From positions 23,419 through 53,665 of the forward strand of contig CAJUHQ010000010.1 in NCBI GenBank assembly GCA_910586095.1: a stretch of 30,247 nt of DNA, given 5' to 3'. The translations under genes and the position numbers were made by a program. This document shows positions 23,901 through 30,247 of the stretch, piece after piece. Each line of letters opens with the position of its first letter. Within the stretch, counting starts at the first letter, position 1. Origin of the DNA: an uncultured Lachnospiraceae bacterium. GTDB lineage: Bacteria > Bacillota > Clostridia > Lachnospirales > Lachnospiraceae. A model generated the notes under the pieces. The model did not search any database. It was not told the DNA's origin and saw nothing but the letters and a program-made list of their open reading frames with translations.

Positions 23901-26488
23901 GAAATTTTCCCCTTTACAAATTGATAGACATTTGTTCCGCATGTTCCATCAGTATTCGCATTAATTTTTGAAAATGCTTGGAGTTGTCTCTTCTTATCAA
24001 ATTGATTTCCAGTTATATCATTATCTATAAAATCTTTAAGCGAATTAAATGCACTTTCTAGCAAACAATACTGCATCCATTCCGATTCCTCCATAAAACC
24101 TGGTTCATACTTTTCTAGTTCAGCATAATCAAACTCAATTTCAACTTCTTCATATTCTTTTGTATTGATATTGATATTGTAGAGTCTTCGTTCGGGTGTA
24201 TACCATATTCTACAGTCTGACTTTCCGTATTGTGGTATTGTAATAATAAAACCGCCCATTCCTCCAGATAAAAAATAACCATTTTTTCCACGGTTTTCAA
24301 ACTTTATTGGAAGTGTCCATTCCTCCATTTTTCCAGTTTCCTTATCAAGTGATAAATACATATTTCCCCAATATGGTGATATTACAATTTCTTCCTTACT
24401 ATTCTCTGGAAAAGAATCTTCTTTTTTAGAAAACACCATTACGCCAAACGTTTTTTCATCACTACAAACATCATATGGCCATTTTATTGACTTGAAATTA
24501 CTAGGCACTTGATCGTATTCTTTTATTTCTCCAGTCTTAGGATTCCAACACGTCAATACCATACCTCTTAATGGAATAAGCCACAGATTTTCTCCATCAA
24601 GTATAATTGTTCGTATTCCAGAATTATGTTTAGAATTACAAACTACCTTTCTTATCTGTAATGTATCTATATCCATAAATAAAAAACTGCTATCCTCAGG
24701 AGAGGCAAATACTAGTTCGTTTTCATAGCAGCAAAAGCCGCCTGCATTCCATTCACCATTTATATTTCTTACATGAAATTGTTTTGTTCTTGCTATATAA
24801 TTAAGTTCTTCTGTTTCTATATTAAAGCGTATAAGAAAAGGATACTGTTTCGGAACCAAAAATATATATTTATCGTTATACCAATAACTGCAAAATGCTC
24901 CTCGTTTCGTAATCTCTTCCTTAAAACTAACTTTTTTAATTTTTTTGTTCTTTATAACAAGAAGATGCTGTGCATTACTTGGAATTACATAAATTTTATC
25001 CTTGATTTCAATTGCCCTTATATAATATCCTCCACCAGAATAACCACTTCCTAAGTCCATATAAAATTTGTAATGATAATCATTTTTTTCAGAGAACCAA
25101 AGCTGATTACTGTTTGTGACTTGATATCTATCATTTCCCCACATATCAAACCCAATAGTTATCTTTTCACCACGCCAGTCATCTTCCTCTGGCAGGGAGT
25201 CAATATAATTATTTAAAATAAACAGGGGCTTCCCTACAACTCCAAATAACGATGTTACACTTGTCGCAGAATCACCTATATATGCATCACTCAATGCAAT
25301 GGACATTTCTATATCAGGGTTTTCATCCAATATCCCTATTTTTTCTTGCACAAATTCTTTTTTCAATGTATCATATTGAGATCTATATTCTTTTCTCATC
25401 GAATCAAACGTAGATTCCATCAATGGATGTGGGCGCCACAAAAGACAAACATCTTCTCTTCCTTTAAAGATATCAAAAACATACCTTACCTTTTTTAAGA
25501 ATATGTCTGTATTCCCCAACATTCCTCCAATGCTGGTATTATAGAAATACACTCTTTTGTCTTTCATCTTTTCTAATTGAGCATCACTTAATTTCCACTC
25601 TGCTGGAAAACTGGGCGGATTTTGGCACTTATGTATCACACTGTCAAACTTTGGAGAACCCAGGGCCAAAAACTTACTGTCCGAAATTCTTTCATCAAAA
25701 AATTTCCTATACCTTTCTGACTGAATCACAATATAGTCTGCATTGATATATGCAGGACATAATGATTGTCCCTCACTCATTCCGCCAGACGTTGTATAAT
25801 ATGGAATATATACAAGCTTGTCCGTAAACTTTTTTATATTTTCTGAAAAGAAAAATGGATGTATACTTGTTACCAAATTCATATCATCATATGGATTATG
25901 TATATAAATCATATCTGGTCTATGCTGCTCAAAATCAAATTCATTATACTTTGTAATCGGCACATACATTGGATACTGATCTGCTTCATAATGCATCTCA
26001 CGAAAACTTCCATCTGGATTCTTGTCATAGTATGGTATAGGAATTACATAAGCATCACAGTCTGGATCTGCATCCGCTGCCATCCACACACTCTCTAAGC
26101 TATCCCACATACTCGCCTTATAGGGAAGAAAAACCGCCTCTATTCGAATTTGTATATCATTTCTAACACTATTTGTAACTTTAATCAACTTCTGGCGAAG
26201 CTGCTTATAGACTTTGTTTTTATTAATTTCTTTATAATTTTTTTCCAATTCTTGATGAAACTGGTAAATAAGTTCGCAATATTCTTCTAATAAGACTACT
26301 GCACGATGACCTTCACCCTCTGCCTTTTCAATCAGAGTGCCTACAGTAATTCCACTTGCCTGACAATTTTCTAACAAATCCATTGCTGGTTGGATGCTAC
26401 CCTGCTCAATATATTTTTTGATTTGCTCATGCACCTCTTCCATCTGACTGAGCTGATCCTCTATTTGTTGTTTCTGCGCTTTTCTCAT
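23897..26488 (-). CDS. CDP-glycerol-transferase-like GT-B protein with C-terminal beta-propeller
   Basis: An 863-residue protein in three parts. Residues 1-110 are charged and helical, probably coiled coil. Residues 115-430 resemble the CDP-glycerol glycerophosphotransferase fold: YIPYYTTSGGM, LLWRPHPLMEST at 349-360 and SDAYIGDSATSVTSLFGVVG at 400-419, parallel to RLHPQ and ITDYSS in the classical enzyme. Residues 485-785 hold about six repeated beta-rich units (for example DKIYVIPSNAQHLLVI, DKYIFLVPKQYPFLIRF, NELVFASPEDSSFLFM, ENLWLIPLRGMVLTCW), suggesting a beta-propeller. No signal or membrane segment is seen. It is the first gene of the operon, with AAGGGAG seven bases before ATG 26488. 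Polyol-phosphate or sugar transfer is inferred. Confidence 0.78.
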   Translation of the reverse strand: MRKAQKQQIEDQLSQMEEVHEQIKKYIEQGSIQPAMDLLENCQASGITVGTLIEKAEGEGHRAVVLLEEYCELIYQFHQELEKNYKEINKNKVYKQLRQKLIKVTNSVRNDIQIRIEAVFLPYKASMWDSLESVWMAADADPDCDAYVIPIPYYDKNPDGSFREMHYEADQYPMYVPITKYNEFDFEQHRPDMIYIHNPYDDMNLVTSIHPFFFSENIKKFTDKLVYIPYYTTSGGMSEGQSLCPAYINADYIVIQSERYRKFFDERISDSKFLALGSPKFDSVIHKCQNPPSFPAEWKLSDAQLEKMKDKRVYFYNTSIGGMLGNTDIFLKKVRYVFDIFKGREDVCLLWRPHPLMESTFDSMRKEYRSQYDTLKKEFVQEKIGILDENPDIEMSIALSDAYIGDSATSVTSLFGVVGKPLFILNNYIDSLPEEDDWRGEKITIGFDMWGNDRYQVTNSNQLWFSEKNDYHYKFYMDLGSGYSGGGYYIRAIEIKDKIYVIPSNAQHLLVIKNKKIKKVSFKEEITKRGAFCSYWYNDKYIFLVPKQYPFLIRFNIETEELNYIARTKQFHVRNINGEWNAGGFCCYENELVFASPEDSSFLFMDIDTLQIRKVVCNSKHNSGIRTIILDGENLWLIPLRGMVLTCWNPKTGEIKEYDQVPSNFKSIKWPYDVCSDEKTFGVMVFSKKEDSFPENSKEEIVISPYWGNMYLSLDKETGKMEEWTLPIKFENRGKNGYFLSGGMGGFIITIPQYGKSDCRIWYTPERRLYNININTKEYEEVEIEFDYAELEKYEPGFMEESEWMQYCLLESAFNSLKDFIDNDITGNQFDKKRQLQAFSKINANTDGTCGTNVYQFVKGKIS

Positions 26489-26514
26489 TTTCTGCTCCCT
26501 TGACTTTCATTGGC

Positions 26515-26544
26515 TATATATGATACAAATCATTATTATCTCAA
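26515..26544 (-). promoter_or_regulatory. Candidate sigma-A promoter of the glycan operon
   Basis: On the minus strand TTGAGA (26544-26539) and TATATA (26520-26515) are separated by 18 bases, giving a start of transcription close to 26508, about 20 bases before the ATG at 26488. The match is moderate. No other promoter as good was noticed inside the operon. Confidence 0.45.
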
Positions 26545-26576
26545 CAACTCTACTATATTTTAATAAGGCATATCGG

Positions 26577-26650
26577 TTTCCATTTCTGGAAATGTCAATG
26601 ATTTCCACACTTGAAATACTATAATAAACTTACTCACAACAGTATTTCAA
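26577..26650. promoter_or_regulatory. Cluster of short inverted repeats before the operon promoter
   Basis: Two kinds of hairpin lie here. TTTCCA (26577-26582) can pair with TGGAAA (26587-26592), and the same TGGAAAT (26587-26593) can instead pair with ATTTCCA (26601-26607), so the two are mutually exclusive. Next to them TTGAAATACT (26611-26620) and AGTATTTCAA (26641-26650) form a perfect 10-bp inverted repeat with a 20-base loop. They lie between the TnpB-like gene tail and the operon promoter. They could be the right end of the TnpB-type element, an operator, or a switch in read-through RNA. Confidence 0.4.
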
Positions 26651-26659
26651 ATATAGAAT

Positions 26660-26902
26660 AATACCATTGGCTTCGCTCCCCGTTACATCTGTCTGAGGTC
26701 ATTGTGTACTACTCATTCAGTTCACGAGGTCTTGGCATACCCGATTCGCGCATGGCTGTCAACAACCATAATGCTTATTCTAATGCCGTTGTTTCTTTTT
26801 ATTTTCAACAAATAGGATGCAGTCCGGTATTATTCCGGTAAAATTAAGACTTTCGCCACAATTCATCTGCAACATATTTTTCATGAACTACTATAATAGA
26901 AA
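26660..26902 (-). ncRNA. Candidate omega RNA (guide RNA) region 3' of the TnpB-like gene
   Basis: This 240-base stretch directly follows the TnpB-like stop and has no coding sequence. It is visibly more GC-rich and structured than its surroundings, with CCGGAATAATACCGG and a block ending GGGGAGCGAAGCC. TnpB guide RNAs are encoded exactly here, with the scaffold at the element's right end and the guide just beyond it. If this holds, the guide would begin near 26665 and run toward lower coordinates into the hairpin cluster. The RNA boundaries and the guide are not determinable by eye. Confidence 0.45.
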
Positions 26903-28258
26903 TTACTTATTTATGGTATGTTGTTGTTCCGCCTTACCGCGTTTTATTGCATTTTGCGCGGCATTGATTTTTTTATCAGCTTGATATCCACAACTACTAC
27001 AGACAAATAGATCTTTGTTACCTGTTGTAGATGCGCCACATACACTACATTCTGTACTGATTCCTTTCCCAAATACCTCTACAATCTCCACTGCATTTTC
27101 TTTGCATTTTTGTTCTAATCTATTCCGAATAAATCCTTTTCTCCAAACAGTGATAGAATAATTAATTTTACGGTTATGACCTGCTATAGAGTTTCTAGGA
27201 AGCTTGGGTAAATAAATTTTATAAGGCTTTTCTTGTATGAGCAGACGATTGATTTCCTGATTGATATAAGCTTCTAATCTCGCATCTAGTTTTGCTTTAC
27301 GTGCCTTATATTTTTCGCGCCCTGGATTGTTTGCCTTCTCTCTATAATATGTTTTACTGGCAGTACGCATATACTCCACCAGTTCCTCATGCAATTTTCC
27401 AAACTGTTCTCCATAGATAGTCCCGCGATCTGTGGTAAACATCTGCCATACTCCAATTGAAATCCCAATCTCATTTTGATAATCCTTGTGTTGTTGAATT
27501 TTAACTTCAATAGGAACATCAATCTTGATACTAGATCTATTAGGCATTAACTTGATATATAGCTGTTTGTTATAACAGTTTTCATCTGTAAGAGGTATAA
27601 ATACACGTTTCCTATTCTCTTTGGTAGAAATAAAAATGCCTTGCTTTTTTCCGCACATACCATATCGATAGGCTCTTTCTGTGATAGAAAAACCATCCTC
27701 TTTGTCAGTATGAAGTTTGCACAATTTCCTGCGAACCTGCCTACACAGATATTTATTGAGATTTTCTACACCAGCAGACGGCAAATTTGTCATCTGTGCA
27801 AGTATATCGTTAAACTGTTGTGCCATAGCTTTTGGAACTACGATCTCTTTTCCATTTACGATATTGTCAAAACATCCACTGACTTTGATTACAAACCGAA
27901 GATAATGTCTATCCGCAGGAGTAAATCGATCATTGACACGAATCGCATCTAATATATCGTTTTTGGTTTTAGACCACTGTGTCTTGATATCTCCTAACGC
28001 ATCAAAGACAGCAAGATAAAAATAGACAGCAGGAAGCCCTAACTGACTACGCAAACCGCTCGCAGTCATTTCATTTTGTACAGTATAGCCTGGATAAATC
28101 TTAGACAAGCTACTAATCCCACCATATCGTTGGTAAACATAATTTTTTACCTTACTGTAATCCTGTGCAATTTCCTGAAGCTTGCACATATCCTCATGTG
28201 GAATAGGTTCTTTATTGTATTGATGTATAGTTTTACAAATTTTTCTTGACGGCATCAT
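26903..28258 (-). CDS. TnpB-family protein with degenerate RuvC site (nuclease-dead, TldR-like)
   Basis: A 451-residue TnpB (OrfB) homologue. The C-terminal zinc ribbon is intact: C404, C407, C420 and C423 (CSVCG...CSSCG). RuvC motif I, normally G-I-D-x-G, reads IGISIGVWQMFTTDRG with S267 in place of the aspartate. Motif II, normally V-V-E-D-L, reads IYLPKLPRN with P351 and K352. Motif III, normally D-R-D-x-N-A-A, reads ADKKINAAQNA with K430. All three catalytic acidic positions are therefore replaced or displaced, while the helical RNA/DNA-binding body remains. Active TnpB cuts DNA with a guide RNA; naturally dead relatives (TldR) repress transcription. No TnpA is nearby. No Shine-Dalgarno is visible before ATG 28258 or 28255. 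Confidence 0.85.
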   Translation of the reverse strand: MMPSRKICKTIHQYNKEPIPHEDMCKLQEIAQDYSKVKNYVYQRYGGISSLSKIYPGYTVQNEMTASGLRSQLGLPAVYFYLAVFDALGDIKTQWSKTKNDILDAIRVNDRFTPADRHYLRFVIKVSGCFDNIVNGKEIVVPKAMAQQFNDILAQMTNLPSAGVENLNKYLCRQVRRKLCKLHTDKEDGFSITERAYRYGMCGKKQGIFISTKENRKRVFIPLTDENCYNKQLYIKLMPNRSSIKIDVPIEVKIQQHKDYQNEIGISIGVWQMFTTDRGTIYGEQFGKLHEELVEYMRTASKTYYREKANNPGREKYKARKAKLDARLEAYINQEINRLLIQEKPYKIYLPKLPRNSIAGHNRKINYSITVWRKGFIRNRLEQKCKENAVEIVEVFGKGISTECSVCGASTTGNKDLFVCSSCGYQADKKINAAQNAIKRGKAEQQHTINK

Positions 28259-28338
28259 TTATTTTATATAACTATAGGTATAATTGTTGTAATGGTAAAA
28301 TTATAAACGAATTCATTAAAAATCATTCTTACTACCTA
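28259..28338. other. Short AT-rich leader between the TnpB-like gene and the left inverted repeat
   Basis: Eighty bases with no gene. On the minus strand there is a TATAAT (in CGTTTATAATTTT) but no convincing -35 partner at the right distance. This stretch would be the 5' leader of the TnpB-like mRNA if transcription starts at the promoter inside the inverted-repeat segment. Confidence 0.4.
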
Positions 28339-28366
28339 TCGTGGATTGCTTAATTCTGCGAAAAAG
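28339..28366 (+). repeat. Left inverted repeat (28 bp) of the recombinase segment
   Basis: Perfect inverted match, 28 of 28 bases, to 29730-29757. The core reads TGGATTGCTTAATTCTGCG. The match ends sharply on both sides, and no target-site duplication is seen outside the repeats. Confidence 0.95.
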
Positions 28367-28410
28367 GAAAAATGCGTATTTTTACTTCTTCCTGTTGATT
28401 TATCGACACA

Positions 28411-28439
28411 ATTTTATCACAGTTTAATAGCAATGGCAA
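28411..28439 (-). promoter_or_regulatory. Outward sigma-A promoter inside the inverted-repeat segment
   Basis: On the minus strand TTGCCA (28439-28434) and TAAAAT (28416-28411) have the ideal 17-base spacing, with a TG just before the -10. Transcription would start near 28404, pass through the left repeat and run into the TnpB-like gene and possibly the glycan operon. If the segment inverts, the same promoter would face right, toward the stem-loop at 29766. Confidence 0.65.
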
Positions 28440-28565
28440 TTGTTTTTCAAAAAAATCCACTAAAAATCCCTGTACATAAAATTATTTGATGCAAAAAGTG
28501 AGGAAACAAGCCTTTTTGGGGTCAGTTTTAGGGTCAAAATCCCATAATTTGGAAAGGAGAATTCT

Positions 28566-29702
28566 ATGGCAAGGCATGGAGAAAATATTCGAAAACGCAA
28601 GGATGGACGTTGGGAGGGACGCTATCTTACATATAGCGAAAAAAAAGAAAAACAAATCTATCACTCTGTTTATGGTAAGACTTACAAGGAAGTAAAAGAA
28701 AAGCTGATTGCACAAAAAGATCTTTTAAAAAATCCAATTAGACAAGTTATAACTACATCCGAATCTTCCAATATTTCTTCTTATGAAATACCTTTGTTTC
28801 AAAATATTGCACAAGAATGGCTTACAAAAATAGAAATTTCAAGAAAACCATCAACCTATATAAAATATCGTATAACCTATCACATTTATATAGAAACTGC
28901 CTTTTATGATATCCCAATATCGCACATAACAGAACAACTTGTTAAGTAAAAGATTTCTGCTCCCTTATCAGATAGCGTCTTAAAAAGTATCTATTGTGTG
29001 ATTAATCAAATTGTAAAATTTGCGTCTGTACAATATGGTATACCTATTTCGACTATCCAAAGACCTATTTGTACTGAACGAAAAAAATCCATTGAGGTTC
29101 TCACCAAAACAGAACAATCAAAGTTATTTTCTGTTCTTTATCACGAAACAAATACTTTTAAAATGGCAGTACTTTTGTGTTTATATACAGGTTTTCGATT
29201 AGGAGAATTGTGTGCTTTAAAGTGGGAAGATATTGATTTTTCAAATCAGTTGATTTCAGTTGCAAGAACGGTGCAACGACTTCATGTAGAAGGACATGAG
29301 ACAAAGACAAAATTACTTGTAACAGAACCAAAGAGTTCATATTCGCGCCGTGAAATTCCACTATCACCGACGATATTAGAATTGCTTATGTGCTTTCAAA
29401 ACAATAAAGAATATGTGTTTGGTGGAAATGATCCACTAGAACCTCGTACATTACAATATCAATTTAAAAAAATATTGCGTGAGGCTGGTATTCCTAACAA
29501 GAAATTTCATATTCTTCGACATACTTTTGCTACAAACTGTGTAGAGGGTGGTGCTGATGCAAAGAGTCTAAGCGAACTTTTAGGACATTCAAATGTGCAA
29601 ATTACACTAAACCGTTATGTGCATCCATCAATAGATATTAAGCGAAAACATATCGACGAATTAGCAGTGTTTTATGGTCAAATTCATGGTCAGACAGACT
29701 AA
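28566..29702 (+). pseudogene. Tyrosine recombinase interrupted by one in-frame stop codon
   Basis: A tyrosine recombinase of 378 codons with AAGGAG seven bases before ATG 28566. The N-terminus MARHGENIRKRKDGRWEGRY is the arm-binding domain common in Lachnospiraceae recombinases. The catalytic set is complete: R211 (TGFRLGE), K256 (EPKSS), H315 and R318 (HILRH), H341 (LLGHSN) and Y351 (LNRYVH). One TAA at 28947-28949 (codon 128) breaks the otherwise unbroken frame; the sequence continues in the same frame as KISAPLSDS. The break falls at the end of the core-binding N-terminal domain. Either the gene is dead, or the stop is suppressed or a sequencing error. The gene lies wholly inside a pair of perfect inverted repeats, as Hin-type invertase genes do. 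Confidence 0.9.
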
Positions 29703-29729
29703 AAATTCCTATATTGGACAAGAATCAAA

Positions 29730-29757
29730 CTTTTTCGCAGAATTAAGCAATCCACGA
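29730..29757 (-). repeat. Right inverted repeat (28 bp) of the recombinase segment
   Basis: Exact reverse complement of 28339-28366. It begins 27 bases after the recombinase stop codon. The segment between the two repeats is 1363 bases long and the whole unit is 1419 bases. Confidence 0.95.
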
Positions 29758-29765
29758 AAAACAGG

Positions 29766-29795
29766 TATCTAGCAAATTGCTAGATATCTTATTTT
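29766..29795 (+). terminator. Candidate terminator beyond the right inverted repeat
   Basis: TATCTAGCAA (29766-29775) pairs with TTGCTAGATA (29777-29786), at least eight practical base pairs, followed by TCTTATTTT. It is AT-rich and so only a moderate terminator. It would end recombinase transcription in the present orientation and outward-promoter transcription if the segment flips. Confidence 0.5.
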
Positions 29796-30247
29796 GTATG
29801 ATTATCTAATCCATAAAAATCTCTTTGCATCTCTTACTTATATGGACTAAATTGTTATACAAAACTAAAATCCTATCTATAAATACTTGAATTTTAACTA
29901 TCCCTGTGCTATGATAATATCCCATCTTTGACAGTTGTTCAAAGAAAAAATCGCTGTATCCCTTGTGTTTATTGGGATTCAGCGATTTCCTGCATTGTCG
30001 CAAAATATGGTAATTTATTCCCACCCCTTACTTTTTCTCAATGGCTTTCATTTTACATAGAATAAAACTAAAAATTTGACACAAAAAAGCAGGTATTATG
30101 CAGCCTGCAAGTGCTTTTTCTATCATTCAACTGTCAAACTCCCGCGTAAAGACAGTAAGCGTATGAAAACAAAATTTTTTATAGTTGACATTCTGGGTTT
30201 TGCGGAATATAATTTCAATACAGCTGAATAGACAGTTCGGCCCGATT
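29796..30247. other. Right-edge region without a convincing gene
   Basis: About 450 bases with a clear minus-strand terminator at 29941-29988 and several GACAGTT-like words (near 29930, 30130, 30146 and 30232). No frame shows a recognisable protein. It may be a decayed mobile element or the region downstream of a gene outside the window. Confidence 0.4.
29941..29988 (-). terminator. Rho-independent terminator, minus strand
   Basis: On the minus strand a 15-bp stem with one mismatch (29974-29988 with 29948-29962, 11-base loop) is followed by TTTTTTCTTT. It would stop transcription entering from the right and so insulates the switch region from upstream genes. Confidence 0.75.

Noticed and set aside
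23901..23942. 14-residue extension before the TagD-like domain
   Set aside because: The TagD family starts at KVITYGTFD; ATG 23900 has a good ribosome binding site and the usual 4-base overlap with the preceding gene.
28482..28715. Minus-strand open frame opposite the recombinase start
   Set aside because: It covers the recombinase start region on the other strand, has no Shine-Dalgarno and shows no recognisable protein.
28339..29757. Insertion sequence or integrated element bounded by terminal repeats
   Set aside because: No target-site duplication is seen, and integrated elements of tyrosine recombinases leave direct, not inverted, attachment repeats. It remains possible only if identical copies exist elsewhere.
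29806..30024. Minus-strand 72-codon open frame
   Set aside because: The strong terminator hairpin at 29941-29988 lies inside it, and the predicted peptide has no recognisable features.
30028..30126. Minus-strand 32-residue hydrophobic peptide (MIEKALAGCIIPAF...)
   Set aside because: It has a poorly spaced GGAG and no link to a known peptide family. Its AT-rich, hydrophobic nature is expected by chance; an AgrD-like role could not be supported.
1..30247. CRISPR array, tRNA or rRNA genes
   Set aside because: No regularly spaced direct repeats and no tRNA- or rRNA-like sequence were seen on either strand.

Overview
The window looks like the genome of a low-GC, strictly anaerobic Firmicute, most likely a gut Lachnospiraceae-type Clostridium relative. 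The reasons are the AT-rich sequence, AGGAGG-type ribosome binding sites, an oxygen-sensitive glycyl radical enzyme with its radical-SAM activase, and a Lachnospiraceae-style tyrosine recombinase and TnpB-like protein. No rRNA, tRNA or CRISPR array was seen.

Region 1 (1-26488, all minus strand, read right to left) is one long, tightly packed surface-glycan or teichoic-acid-like operon of 23 genes. Many genes overlap by 4 bases or are only a few bases apart. In order of transcription it holds: an 863-residue CDP-glycerol-transferase-like protein with a C-terminal beta-propeller; a TagD-type cytidylyltransferase fused to a Gfo/Idh/MocA oxidoreductase; a glycerophosphodiesterase; a class II aldolase; an FGGY carbohydrate kinase; an iron alcohol dehydrogenase; a structured non-coding stretch; a LicC-like nucleotidyltransferase; a CDP-glycerol/ribitol-type polymerase; a family 2 glycosyltransferase; a radical SAM protein; a protein of two tandem Rossmann-like repeats; a glycyl radical enzyme activase and the glycyl radical enzyme; an RgpF-like protein; a small stand-alone Rossmann-like protein; a family 4 glycosyltransferase; a WlbA/WbpE/WbpD-like trio for a 3-acetamido-sugar uronate; a methyltransferase; a WbqC-like protein; a WecF-like glycosyltransferase; and a radical SAM gene cut by the window edge. 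The first half looks like supply and polymerisation of a CDP-activated polyol. The second half looks like synthesis and modification of the sugar part. One Rossmann-like accessory domain recurs seven times in six of these proteins.

Region 2 (26489-28338) holds a TnpB-family protein in which all three RuvC acidic positions are replaced while the zinc ribbon is intact. It is a nuclease-dead, TldR-like protein, followed by a non-coding tail with the character of an omega RNA and a cluster of hairpins just before the glycan operon promoter.

Region 3 (28339-29757) is a 1.4-kb segment bounded by perfect 28-bp inverted repeats. It contains a tyrosine recombinase gene (all catalytic residues present, but one in-frame TAA) and a good sigma-A promoter facing outward through the left repeat toward the dead TnpB and the glycan operon. 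This is the layout of a Hin-like invertible phase switch, here with a tyrosine recombinase.

Region 4 (29758-30247) has two stem-loops, one a clear minus-strand terminator, and no convincing gene.

The most interesting proposal is that the surface-glycan operon is controlled by an invertible promoter plus an RNA-guided, nuclease-dead TnpB-like regulator. The architecture is directly visible; the function is inference.
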